The notes under the pieces: generated by a model
What the model was told of the DNA's origin: nothing
The model's database searches: none
What the model saw: the letters and a program-made list of their open reading frames with translations, nothing else
Position numbers and translations under genes: made by a program
Shown: piece by piece, positions 54,156 through 64,000 of the stretch
Numbering within the stretch: the first letter of the stretch is position 1
Layout of the letters: each line of letters begins with the position of its first letter
Origin: Forficula auricularia
Taxonomy: Eukaryota > Arthropoda > Insecta > Dermaptera > Forficulidae
Length of the DNA stretch: 64,000 bases
Assembly: GCA_024734495.1 (NCBI GenBank)
Contig: JALMQS010000153.1
Location: 6,535,294-6,599,293 of the forward strand
Direction: 5' to 3'

Positions 54156-54248
54156 ATTTCCAAGTGAAGAACTTAGAACAATTGCTTCTCCTTGAGCTGA
54201 AATTACATTTATTGTAGAAATTCCTAAATTCACATTTTCAATTTGATT
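54156..54248 (-). CDS. Gene 2, exon 2 of those seen: GGT-like active-site exon lacking the catalytic Thr
   Basis: 93-bp exon, phase 0. Acceptor TATGAATTTATTTCAG; donor AAT|GTAAGT. Peptide NQIENVNLGISTINVISAQG then EAIVLSSSLGN. In glutathione hydrolases the autocleavage site and nucleophile is the Thr of a GT-x-H-x-x-V stretch, followed by G-x-A-V/I and an STIN-type block. Here the stretch reads GISTINV, so Thr is Ile and His is Thr, and STIN reads SSLG. Autoprocessing and transferase chemistry are therefore unlikely. The alignment rests on the spacing to G-E-A-I and to FGSG of the next exon. Confidence 0.78.
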
Positions 54249-54286
54249 CTGAAATAAATTCATAATAATTTTATTAATTTATTTAT

Positions 54287-54350
54287 AGCTGCGAGGCCCG
54301 TCTCCGTCGGGCATGTAGCTAGCCAAGGAGAAGCTCCCCTGGACCTCCCG
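54287..54350. repeat. GC hairpin, diverged copy of 4204-4282
   Basis: GCTGCGAGGCCCGTCTCCGT then CGGGC, then GAGAAGCTCCCCTGGACC. Same layout as 4204-4282 with mismatches. Confidence 0.45.
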
Positions 54351-54463
54351 ATTTTCCTCCACCCAGCCCATCCTATCTTTGCCCCCTAGATCCTCTCCCT
54401 ACCTCCGGCCACTCTCCAGCCCACCAACCCTTTCCTTCCTATCTCTGACCATCCTCCATTTTT

Positions 54464-55175
54464 TTAACCGACTTCAAAAAAGGGAGGAGGTTCTCTATAT
54501 CGACTGAATTTTTTTTTTTTTTTTTTTGTGCCTATGTTACCTCATATCTCCGCCAATTGTCAACCGATTTTGAATTTTTTTTTGCATTGGGTCCAGTCTA
54601 GCTTCCGATTGGTCCCATTTTTTTTCGTTTTTTTCATAGGTATTAGACCTTTTTTATTAGGTTTGTTTAGACCTAACCTCTTTGTTTATGAACCGATTTC
54701 GATGGTTCTTTTTTTATCCGAAAGGGGGTGTCTTAGGGATGGTGTCATATTAATTTGGTCAAGTTCTGATGATATGATCACTATTAATAACATCACTAAA
54801 AAGAGAAAAATAAAAATAATTTTTAAGAAAAAAATAAAAACCGACTTCAAAAATTAAATGCAACAAATAAAATACACTAAAAGGTATAAAATAATTATTA
54901 TCTTATTTAGTTACAACTAAACGACGAAATATTAACATGAAATTACTTTTTGAAGTTGGTGCCAAACATATACCTTTTATGAATCGCACTCGACGGATCT
55001 TACTTAGTACGTTTGGCAGGTACGCTCGCTTATAGGTATAGTTAGTTTGGCACCGACTTCAAAAAGTAATTTCATGTTAATATTTCGTCGTTTAGTTGTA
55101 ACTAAATAAGATAATAATTATTTTATACCTTTTAGTGTATTTTATTTGTTGCACTTAATTTTTTGAAGTCGGTTT
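54464..55175. mobile_element. GAAGTCGG foldback, complete copy
   Basis: Tail first (TTAACCGACTTCAAAAAAGG to ATAACATCACTAAAAAGAGA), then the palindrome, ending TTTTTGAAGTCGGTTTTAT. Inverse orientation to the 22.8-kb copy. Confidence 0.9.
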
Positions 55176-55387
55176 TATTTTTTCTTAAAATTATTTTTTA
55201 CTTAGGGAAAGTCTTGTAGGTTTGTTCACTGTGAAACTACACTCCCTTTACTTTATTAATTCATTTTATAAAATAAAAAATGTGCCTTTTTTAATAAACT
55301 ATTAATTAATCTCCAAACAATGTGGCTCGCTTTGAAACAGTTTTATAAATTTGCGGCTCCCAAACTTAAGGTTAGTGGCCACCCTGG

Positions 55388-55580
55388 TCTAGAATCTTCA
55401 TTTTTGACCTTCCGCCTTATTTTGTGTGTTTATTTTCAAAAATTTTTTAAACGAAAATGTCAAAAATTAGAAGAAAAGTTGTAGCGGATGTAATTTTTGA
55501 CATTTTCGTTTAAAAATTTTTGAAAATACCATAAACACGAAATGAGGAGGAAGGTCAAAAATGAAAATTCTAGACCTTTG
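55388..55580. mobile_element. Short foldback, about 190 bp
   Basis: TCTAGAATCTTCATTTTTGA pairs with TCAAAAATGAAAATTCTAGA. The inner arm AAAATTTTTTAAACGAAAAT pairs with ATTTTCGTTTAAAAATTTTT. Confidence 0.8.
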
Positions 55581-56044
55581 AACCAACCTCAACCAACATC
55601 AGTAAACTCTAGTCCCCATAAAGGTATTCAGCGAAGCGTTTTTACTGCAAAAAATACATATCCAACTAGGTTTCAAATTTGAAACCTATATGTGTGCTAT
55701 ATACGTACATTCTTCTGAAGAAATACAGACAGACAGACAGACATTCTCTTTTATTAATATATATTAGATTTACTTATTTTTAACCGACTTCTCTTATTCT
55801 GGAGAATTCAGATAGTCAGGCAGAAAATACAAACGTTTTTGTTCCTGTTTTAATGATATAAAGTCAGTGTTTCTCAACCTTTTTTAGAGCGAGGAACCTA
55901 GAGCACTTATACAGGGGGGGGGGGCATAAAGATCTACCACACTTTGAAGAGGTATAAAAAATGAAAAAAATTTAACTAGAAATAAACTGAAAATATTTTT
56001 GAAAAAAATTTTAAATGCTTTTTAAACATTATATAAGATAAAAA

Positions 56045-56440
56045 AAGAGAAATGAAAATTTTAGCCCTTTGGCCAAATTCAACCAAATTTTGAATACATA
56101 TTCTGTGGGCCCAAAAAAGACTAGAAATGCAAAAGCTAACCACTCAAATAAGAGGAAGGAGTCACAAATAAAAATTCTAGCCCTTTCGACCAAACTCAAC
56201 CAAATTTTGTATACATATTCTGAGGACCCCCAGAAGACTAGAAATGCAAAAACTAACCAATTTTTGTATTCATAGTTTAGTCGAAAGAGCTAGAATTTAA
56301 ATTTTGACCCCCTCCATTTTGGATGGTTAGTTTTTGCATTTCTAGCCTTCTGGGGGTCCACAGAATATATATACAAAATTTGGTTGAGTTTGGTCAAAAG
56401 GGCTAGAATTTTCATTTTTGAACCCCCCTCCCCTCCATTT
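56045..56440. repeat. CTCAACCAAATTT / TTGGTTGAGTTTG repeat, inverted cluster
   Basis: Two direct pieces (56045-56265) face two inverted ones (56275-56440). Words are CAAACTCAACCAAATTTTG, GACTAGAAATGCAAAAAC and the inverse. Flanked by AAAATGTGGTAGAT-type inverse words at 55930 and 56530. Confidence 0.75.
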
Positions 56441-56543
56441 TTTTCGTCTGATATAATGTTTAAAACAAATAGAAAAAAAATATATTCAGTTTTTTTCTAG
56501 TTAAATTTTTTCATTTTTTATACCTCTTCAAAATGTGGTAGAT

Positions 56544-56856
56544 CCCAGGTAACACACAATATCCCCAGAATATACTAAGAAGTTATTTAAATGACATACA
56601 TATTCCAATTATCTCCAGGAGATTCACGAAATATTTGTATGGGCGTTAATCTTCTGAGAATATTCTTTTCCGAATATTCCAAGAATGCGCAACTAGGAAT
56701 ATTCCGAGAAAGGGAATTTAATGTCCTAAACGAATATTTTAGTTCTAATAAAATTCCCAGAATATCTACGAAGATTGAAAGATTATTCACAGGATATTCC
56801 AATGACCAGAGAAGATATTAACAGAATATTTATAGATTATTCTTGTGCTACCTGGG
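56544..56856. mobile_element. 313-bp MITE with CCCAGGTA termini
   Basis: Left CCCAGGTAACACACAATAT and right (inverse) CCCAGGTAGCACAAGAATA. The inside is rich in GGAATATTC-like words. The two 70-codon frames on opposite strands are not genes. The target duplication is short or unclear (GAT/ATC). Confidence 0.75.
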
Positions 56857-56859
56857 ATC

Positions 56860-57360
56860 TTTAACCCCCACCCTGTATTTATTTCTGAGAACCCCCTAGC
56901 ACTAAAATATGGGATATTTAATTTTTGGTCAAACTTTTTTATAGCTTCCAAATAAAACATACCGCCGCCGATAACGGCATTGCTACATTGTAAAAATTTG
57001 CTAGATTTTGGGGAAATTGGGTACAAAAAAACGAATTATGTTTTATATGTCGTTGGTATTTATAAAAAAACAACATCAACGTTTTAAAACAGGTTGTTTA
57101 TTGTCAAATTAATTATAAAGTTATGAATACAAGTGTTTAGCGTGAAAAAAGAAATTCCGAGCGCGAAGCTTTGACAAAAACAGCAACAATTTTTTATCTT
57201 ACCATACAACTTCATTATCTTTATTGGTAGGGAAGCGTTTACGTGTACCTACTTAACTAATGTGCATTTTAAATTATAGCAATACATAACATTTTTATTT
57301 TCATAAATAATATTATTAGTATCGGCAATCCGACTTTAACCTGATCCCTACATATTTGAG
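56860..57360. other. Unassigned intronic DNA
   Basis: No gene or repeat is recognised. 57150-57180 holds one GC-richer phrase (GAGCGCGAAGCTTTGAC). Confidence 0.4.
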
Positions 57361-57396
57361 AATAAACTAAAAATAATTTTTAAGAAAAAAATAAAA

Positions 57397-58103
57397 ACCG
57401 ACTTCAAAAAATTAAATGCAACAAATAAAATACACTAAAAGGTATAAAATAATTATTATCTTATTTAGTTACAACTAAAACGACGAAATATTAACATGAA
57501 ATTACTTTTTGAAGTCGGTACCAAACATAAATACCTTTTATGAATCGAACTCGACGGATCTTACTTAGTACGTTTGGCGAGTACGCTCGCTTATAGGTAT
57601 ATTTTGTTTGGTACCGACTTCAAAAAGTAATTTCATGTTAATATTTCGTCGTTTGGATTGTAACTAAATAAGATAATAATTATTTTATACCTTTTAGTGT
57701 ATTTTATTTGTTGCATTTTAATTTTTTGAAGTCGGTTTTTATTTTTTTCTTAAAAATTATTTTTATTTTTCTCTTTTTAGTGATGTTATTAATAGTGATT
57801 ATATCACCAGAACTTGACCAAATTAATATGACACCATCCCTAAGACACCCCCTTTCGGATAAAAAAAGAACCATCGAAATCGGTTCATAAACAAAGAGGT
57901 TAGGTCTAAACAAACCTAATAAAAAATGTCTAATACCTATAAAAAAAAAAACGAAAAAAATGGGACCAATCGGAAGCTAGACTGGACCCAATGCAAATTT
58001 TTTTTTCAAAATCGGTTGCCAATTGGCGGAGATATGAGGTAACATATAGGCACAAAAAAAAAACTCAGTCGAATAGAGAACCTCCTCCTTTTTAACTGAC
58101 TTC
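57397..58103. mobile_element. GAAGTCGG foldback, array member 1
   Basis: Palindrome then tail, ending CCTCCTCCTTTTTAACTGACTT. Confidence 0.9.
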
Positions 58104-58127
58104 AATAAAATAATTTTAAGAAAAAAT

Positions 58128-58829
58128 AAAAAACCGACTTCAAAAAATTACACTAAAAGGTATAAAATAATTATTATCTTATTTAGTTACAACTAAACGA
58201 CGAAATATTAACATGAAATTACTTTTTGAAGTCGGTGCCAAACAAACTATACCTATAAGCGAGCATACCCTCCAAACGTACTAAGTAAGATCCGTCGAGT
58301 GCGATTCATAAAAGGTATATTGTTTGGCACCAACTTCAAAAAGTAATTTCATGTTAATATTTCGTCGTTTAGTTGTAACTAAATAAGATAATAATTATTT
58401 TATACCTTTTAGTGTATTTTATTTGTTGCATTTAATTTTTGAAGTCGGTTTTTATTTTTTTCTTAAAATTATTTTATTTTTCTCTTTTTAGTGATGTTAT
58501 TAATAGTGATCATATCATCAGAACTTGACCAAATTAATATGACACCATCCCTAAGACACTCCCTATCGGATAAAAAAGAACCATCGAAATCGGTTCATAA
58601 ACAAAGAGGTTAGGTCTAAACAAACCTAATAAAAAAGGTCTAATACCTATGAAAAAAAAACGAAAAAAATGGGACCAATCGGAAGCTAGACTGGACCCAA
58701 TGCAAAAAAAATTTTCAAAATCGGTTGACAATTGGCGGAGATATCAGGTAACATAGGCACAAAAAAAAAAAAAAAAAAAAAAAAAAAATTCAATCGAATA
58801 GAGAACCTCCTCCTTTTTTGAAGTCGGTT
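58128..58829. mobile_element. GAAGTCGG foldback, array member 2
   Basis: Palindrome (left arm lacks TTAAATGCAACAAATAAAA), then a tail with an A-run of about 28 (58761-58788). It ends TTTTTTGAAGTCGGTT. Confidence 0.9.
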
Positions 58830-59546
58830 AAAAAAGGAGGAGGTTCTCTATTCGACTTGAATTTTTTTTTTTCTTTGTGCCTATGTTACCTCATATCTCC
58901 GCCAATTGTCAACCGATTTTGAAAATGTTTTTGCATTGGGTCCAGTCTAGCTTCCGATTGGTCCCATTTTTTTTCGATTTTTTTTCATAGGTATTAGGAC
59001 CTTTTTTATTAGGTTTGTTTAGACCTAACTCTTTGTTTATGAACCGATTTCGATGGTTCTTTTTTATCCGAAAGGGGGTGTCTTAAAGGATGGTGTCATA
59101 TTAATTTGGTCAAGTTCTGATGATATGATCACTATTAATAACATCACTAAAAAGAAAAATAAAAATATTTTAAGAAAAAAATAAAAACCGACTTGAAAAA
59201 ATTAATGCAACAAAATAAAATACACTAAAAGGTATAAAATAATTATTATCTTATTTAGTTACAACTAAACGACGAAATATTAACATGAAATTACTTTTTG
59301 AAGTCGGTGCCAAACATATACCTTTTATGAATCGCACTCGACGAGATCTTACTTAGTACGTTTGGCGGTACGCTCGCTTATAGGTATAGTTTGTTTGGCA
59401 CCGACTTTAAAAAGTAATTTCGTCGTTTAGTTAGTAACTAAATAAGATAATAATTATTTTATACCTTTTAGTGTATTTTATTTGTTGCATTTAATTTTTG
59501 AAGTCGGTTTTATTTTTTTCTTAAAATTTTTTTTGAAGTCGGTTAA
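58830..59546. mobile_element. GAAGTCGG foldback, array member 3 (inverted)
   Basis: Begins AAAAAAGGAGGAGG right after member 2 without its own ACCGACTTC, so the two share one terminus back to back. It ends with the palindrome and an extra GAAGTCGGTT at 59534-59543. Confidence 0.9.
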
Positions 59547-59594
59547 AAATATATAGTATCGTGATAAAATGGCTAATGGTTAAATCCAAGAAAG

Positions 59595-59625
59595 TAAACA
59601 TATATATATATATATATATATATTA
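59595..59625. repeat. TA microsatellite
   Basis: About 12 TA repeats (59600-59623). Confidence 0.9.
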
Positions 59626-59705
59626 TTAGTAGAATTAACATAAGAAATTATTGATTATATTATTTAACTTTCGGTGATACTACAAACTACTATTTTTTCT
59701 TTTAT

Positions 59706-60682
59706 TAACCGACTTCAAAAAAGGAGGAGGTTCTCAAATCGACTGAATTTTCTTCGCCAATTGTAAACCGATTTTGATGGGGTTTTTTTCATTGGGTTCA
59801 GTCTAGTTTCCGATTAGTAAAAAATAAATTTCATTGGTATTGGACCTTTTTGTTAGGTATGTTCATTTGTTCATACATAACTTCTTTGTTTATTAACCGA
59901 TTTTAATTATTCTTTCTGCGTTTGGATCAGTATAGCTCCAAGATAGTCAAGATATCTAACTATTTATTTATTTATTTTTATGTATGTTCAGCGAGAACTT
60001 TTTGCCACGTGGAACGATTTCGATGATTCTTTTTTTATTAGAAAGGGGTACCTTAGGGGTGGTCCCATATTCCCATATTCATTTGGTCAAGTTCTGATGA
60101 TATGGTCAATGACGAAATAAAATCTCCAATTCGAGTTCTCAGTTTCGAGAGAATTTCTATATTTATGAATTGAATTTTATTTTCATTTTCTGATTCATTC
60201 GCCCGACGCTTTCTCTTACGAGATGCATGCAAGGTATTATCTTAAGTCACTATTAATAACATCACTAAAAAGTGAAAAATAAAAATAATTTTTATAAAAA
60301 AAAAAATAAAACCGACTTCAAAAAAATTAAATGAAACGAATAAAATAATGAGAACTCAAAAATCAAATAAAATGCATTAAAAGTTATGAAATAATTATCT
60401 AATTTAGTTACAACTAAACGACCAAATATTAACATGAAATCACTTTTTGAAGTCGGTGCCAAACAAACTATATAAGCGAGCTTACCCGCAAAACGTACCA
60501 AGTAAGATCCGTCGAGTTCGGTTCATAAAATGTATATGTTTGGCACCGACTTCAAAAAGGGATTTCATGTAACAATTTCGTTGTATTAGATAATTATTTG
60601 ATACCTTTTAGTGGATCTTATTTGATTTTTTAGTTCTCATTATTTTATTTGTTGCATTTAATTTATTTGAAGTCGGTTTTTT
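59706..60682. mobile_element. GAAGTCGG foldback, diverged long copy
   Basis: The tail (59706-60270) is of the same subtype as 26511-27020 (TTTCTGCGTTTGGATCAG, TTTTTGCCACGTGGA). The palindrome (60310-60680) is of the subtype at 28.1 kb (AATGAGAACTCAAAAATCAA). Confidence 0.85.
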
Positions 60683-60689
60683 TTATTGA

Positions 60690-61000
60690 CCTATAGGCGC
60701 GGAGAACCCCAAACCTCTCTTTTGTGGAACCCAGATTGAGAATCACTGGGATAAACTAATCAAAATGCACAAAGTTTCGACCCCTATTTCTAGATTTGTT
60801 TTCAAGTGCAGATTGAAGTCTTAAGATAGACTAAAAAGGCTTACTGTAGTTTTCAATTTACCAGGATAACCGATGATAAGTCAGTGGAAATTTCTAAATA
60901 AAAGAAATATCGAAAACTGCATGACTCTTCATTAAAACAATGATAAAAATAAAAGTTACTTGTAATCATGTAGTAACTAACATACACTAGTTCTAACTAC
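60690..61000. other. Unassigned intronic DNA
   Basis: 60690-60750 (CGCGGAGAACCCC..., TTGAGAATCACTGGGATA) resembles the end of a hAT-like MITE, but no left partner was found. Confidence 0.35.
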
Positions 61001-61154
61001 CAAGCTACACTGAAAAATCGATATATTTATAATTAAAAATTATATTTGATATGAATAGATGGTGAAGTTAATTATGACGAAATCGATCTTTGTTCAATAT
61101 GATATACATACGTATTTTAAGTATTCTCATATTTTCGGAGCAACTCTAGTTATC

Positions 61155-62703
61155 TGAATGTTTTCTACATTTGATTCAATCGCGAATCTAATGTAGGGAA
61201 TTTTGTCAAATATTGAGTGAAAATAATATTTGAACTTATATATTTCTAACTTGAAATAATGATATTAAATAAATTTTAATTTTCCTCATTAATATATCAA
61301 AGAATAATTGATACGTCAACGAGAATTATTTTGACCGCGCTGATTTGGAAAAAGATATTTTTATCTCGCGAGACTACTGCGGATTACGCTATTGGAGTCT
61401 GCGGAGTATTAAGTCTGGACCAAGAGAGAAAAAGATGTGATCCACTTAGCTACAATCCAACGTCATTTCGCGTATAGCCCGCTAGACATTCGGATGGATC
61501 ACCAAGTGAATTTGAAATCTCAGATGTTATATATTCGATCTCCCAGTCCAGAGCGCTAGATCTATTAGCATGTATGTTAGATGCCTGCCATTAATTAACC
61601 CAATGTTTTCTACATTTGATTCAATCACGAATCTAATGTAGGAATTTTGTCAAATATTGAGTGAAAATAATATTTGAACTTATATATTTCTAACTTGAAA
61701 TAATGATATTAAATAAATTTTATAATTTTTCTCATTAATGTAGGAAGATTAATGTGTTTAATTTAGTAATTCTTGATTTCTGTTTTATTAAGAACATATG
61801 TTTTGACACATGTCCGCTTGGGCTTTCTGCCCTTGTGAAGGCGGCATTCTTTCTTTGTAGCGAGCCTTTTGTGTTCAAGAGAGCTGGCCGGCTGACACTC
61901 GCATGCATGTGTATATGTGTATGTGTTTCAGCTGAGAAGCAGTGGTGGACAAGGCTCAAGGCGTGGAGGCAGTTGAATGCGAGAGCCGCCTACGATGACA
62001 TGTTTGTCGATGAGTTAGTTTTATATAGAGATGTATTAATTAACGATGTGTATTATGATGTTTAACGATGACCCCTGGACACGAAAATGTATCCACTCCC
62101 TTTTTGTAAATAAATATATATATATAAAGAATGAATAAGAGTGTTACTTCACCTCTATGAGCCAAGGGGTGAAATCTGCTTCTACATTAATATATCAAAG
62201 AATAATTCTCGTTGACGTATCAATTATTCTTTGATATATTAATGAGAAAAATTATAAAATTTATTTAATATCATTATTTCAAGTTAGAAATATATAAGTT
62301 CAAATATTATTTTCACTCAATATTTGACAAAAATTCCCTACATTAGATTCGCGATTGAATCAAATGTAGAAAACCTTCAGTTAATTAATGGCAGGCATTT
62401 AACATACATGCTAATAGATCTAGCGCTCTGGACTGGGAGATCGAATATATAACATCTGAGATTTCAAATTCACTTGGTGATCCATCCGAATGTCTAGCGG
62501 GCTATACGCGAAATGACGTTGGATTGTAGCTAAGTGGATCACATCTTTTTCTCTCTTAGTCCAGACTTAAGACTCCGCAGACTCCAATAGCGTAATCCGC
62601 AGTAGTCTCGCGAGATAAAAATATCTTTTTCAAATCAGCGCGGTCAAAATAATTCTCGTTGACGTATCAATTATTCTTTGATATATTAATGAGGAAAATT
62701 AAA
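61155..62703. mobile_element. Composite foldback with captured central segment
   Basis: Flanked by AACTCTAGTTAT at 61143-61154 and again at about 62713-62724. Layout: block X (61155-61270), block Y (61271-61603), X again (61604-61740), central segment Z (61741-62184), then inverse X and inverse Y. Y/Y' pair over about 320 bp (GGAGTCTGCGGAGTATTAAG, CAAGTGAATTTGAAATCTCA). A shorter relative without Z is at 17680-18735. Confidence 0.8.
61754..62065 (+). CDS. ORF in the foldback centre, origin unknown
   Basis: 103-codon frame inside segment Z, not part of the inverted arms. The N-terminal half is hydrophobic and cysteine-rich (LACMCICVCVSAEKQWW). The C-terminal half reads KQWWTRLKAWRQLNARAAYD then DMFVDELVLYRDVLINDVYY. 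An acceptor-like TGTATGTGTTTCAG lies just before CTGAGAAGCAG (61932), and an AATAAA follows at about 62108. So the second half may instead be a terminal exon of a captured gene. I recognise no family. It may be non-coding. Confidence 0.35.
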   Translation: MFNLVILDFCFIKNICFDTCPLGLSALVKAAFFLCSEPFVFKRAGRLTLACMCICVCVSAEKQWWTRLKAWRQLNARAAYDDMFVDELVLYRDVLINDVYYDV

Positions 62704-63678
62704 ATTTATTTAACTCTAGTTATATTAATAATTAAGATGCCGCTATTTGAGCCAAGCACCAATAAGTAAATTATGAAAATATTGTTATTTGAATAAAATA
62801 GTGGAATAGTTAAATTTAATACTTGGGTATTTAAATTAAATAATTTACAATTACGACAAAAAATGATATAAACTTGAAGATTTTTTATATAGGTATGTAC
62901 GATATTTCTAACTAGATGATGAGTATATTCATTTGATGTAGAATCTATATTCAATCAAATAAATTATATAAATATTTATTTTAATTATTCATTTGGTTGA
63001 ATTAATTAGATTAAAATTTAAATTATGTGATTTGAATTAAATTACGAGGTAATCTAATTTTAATTTATATTAATATTTTTTATAATCTTATAGTGGGTTT
63101 TAAAATTAAAAAAAAAATAATAATAATGTAAACAAAATTTTTGTTAATTTTTTTAAAAATATTTTAATTATTAAGATATCACTATTTGCAAAAACACTAA
63201 GTCGTTTTATGATAACAAGACATTCGGTTAGATATAATAAGAGGTTTCACTAGAAGAACATGATATTCATTTAATGTTAAGAGATAACTAATAGAATAAA
63301 ATAGATCACTCAAGATTATAAATACCTAAAATTTGGTCATATTTTGGAATGATTTCGATATATGTTGATTATTAATAAAATATCTTTGGAATAAATAAGA
63401 GCTCATTAAAAATGCTCAACTCTATCAATATAAATTATGTTGATTAATGTCCATTATAATTAGTAATCTTCTATCAATATATTTATATTATAAATAAATT
63501 GTTTTTTCAGTGGAGCTACACTATGATCGTTAGAGAAGTAAAAAATAAAAAAAAATATTAATATCATTTGTGCCCGAAAGAAAATAAATATCATCGTCTG
63601 ATAAAAGTACCTACTATCTATATTTATATAAGAAATCTATAATATTTACCTATATGAAAGAAAAGTGACAATATTTAC

Positions 63679-63847
63679 CTTCAAATCCTTTTCTAACATT
63701 TTTTTACTAGAATTTAAGATTAATATTTCTTTAGTGATATTCCAGATTAGCGGGATTTTATTATTTTTATTATGCGTAGCTAAAATCCATTTTTCTTCAG
63801 AATATTCATCTTCTAGTGGGATCAAATCAATTGATTTCCATTGAACT
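63679..63847 (-). CDS. Gene 2, exon 1 of those seen: GGT-like segment before the active site
   Basis: Acceptor TTTTTAATTTTTAG; donor AAG|GTAAAT. After one leading base: VQWKSIDLIPLEDEYSEEKW, ILATHNKNNKIPLIWNITKE, ILILNSSKKMLEKDLK, ending phase 0 to join the next exon. IWNITKEI...KKMLEKDL resembles the segment V-x-N-M/I-T-S-x-x-x-A-x-x-x-x-x-x-I that precedes the catalytic site in glutathione hydrolases, though the match is loose. The leading base means an upstream exon ends two bases into a codon. It and the rest of the large subunit lie past the right edge. Confidence 0.65.
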
Positions 63848-63869
63848 CTAAAAATTAAAAATAAATAAG

Positions 63870-64000
63870 CTGACGTGTTCTGATGTGGCAATCCACTTGA
63901 CTTTAACCGTACAACCTGGCCCCTCACTTATATTTAATATTTAATAAAATTATTTATATACATGTAGGGAGGGGGGTTAGTTTTTGCATTTTTAGACTCC
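63870..64000. repeat. TTTACCATAC/CTCACTTATATTTAAT repeat, cut by window edge
   Basis: GCTGACGTGTTCTGATGTGG, CCACTTGACTTTAACCGTAC, then TTAGTTTTTGCATTTTTAGA. It equals the centre and inner arm of the 6743-8129 foldback. Confidence 0.8.

Larger units (their letters stand above)
61007..63514. mobile_element. CACTGAAAAA TIR element, copy B, with foldback inside
   Basis: Left CACTGAAAAATCGATATATT and right (inverse) CACTGAAAAAACAATTTATT. Without the foldback at 61155-62703 it is about 960 bp. Copy A is at 32249-35605. A possible 8-bp duplication AGCTACAC overlaps the ends. Confidence 0.7.

Noticed and set aside
56587..57026. Frames of 71, 76 and 79 codons around the 56.5-kb MITE
   Set aside because: They run on both strands of an inverted-repeat element and show no family.
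1..64000. A prokaryotic or viral defence system or gene cassette
   Set aside because: No such proteins, operons or viral genes are visible; the window is insect-type genomic DNA dominated by transposons.

Overview
This is an AT-rich eukaryotic window, almost certainly from an insect. It shows spliced genes with short exons and long introns, consensus GT-AG splice sites, AATAAA signals, a mauritiana-type mariner, hAT relics, Jockey/CR1-type LINE ends, tRNA-derived SINEs and many foldback elements. I cannot fix the order. There is no bacterial or viral gene structure. Most open reading frames in the window are frames of repeats.

Two host genes can be assembled from splice signals and matching phases. 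They face each other tail to tail. Gene 1 (+ strand, five exons, 6333 to 28967) encodes at least about 280 residues with a lysine-rich C-terminus; I do not recognise the family. Gene 2 (- strand, five exons from 63847 down to 39400, N-terminal part beyond the right edge) is the C-terminal half of a gamma-glutamyltransferase (glutathione hydrolase) relative. Its order of motifs and its C-terminus fit that family, but the catalytic threonine is replaced by isoleucine and several substrate-binding residues are changed. It therefore looks like a pseudoenzyme.

The rest, mainly introns of 0.8 to 9.4 kb, is a dense nest of mobile DNA. It includes a dead mariner with its TIRs and TA flanks (664-1887), a hAT relic (about 9734-11122), and small hAT-like elements with exact 8-bp target duplications (9424-9572, 45129-45341, 49560-50122). 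A Harbinger-like MITE lies at 14773-15004. There are two tRNA-type SINE families with target duplications, at least three 3' ends of one LINE and one of another, and many long-palindrome foldbacks. The dominant family begins and ends with ACCGACTTC/GAAGTCGGT and occurs more than ten times; three copies lie back to back at 57.4-59.5 kb.

The most interesting signals are hammerhead-ribozyme-like RNAs in several foldback elements (17.8, 19.2, 20.0, 34.5 and 49.3 kb, with weaker ones elsewhere). Their stem III is reduced to a self-complementary motif, as in the small dimer-cleaving hammerheads of Penelope-like elements. Others are a transposon family whose interior has expanded into a satellite of about 13 units of 119 bp (41.6-43.1 kb), and a 1.5-kb composite foldback at 61.2-62.7 kb that carries an unrelated ORF with splice-like and polyA-like signals at its centre.
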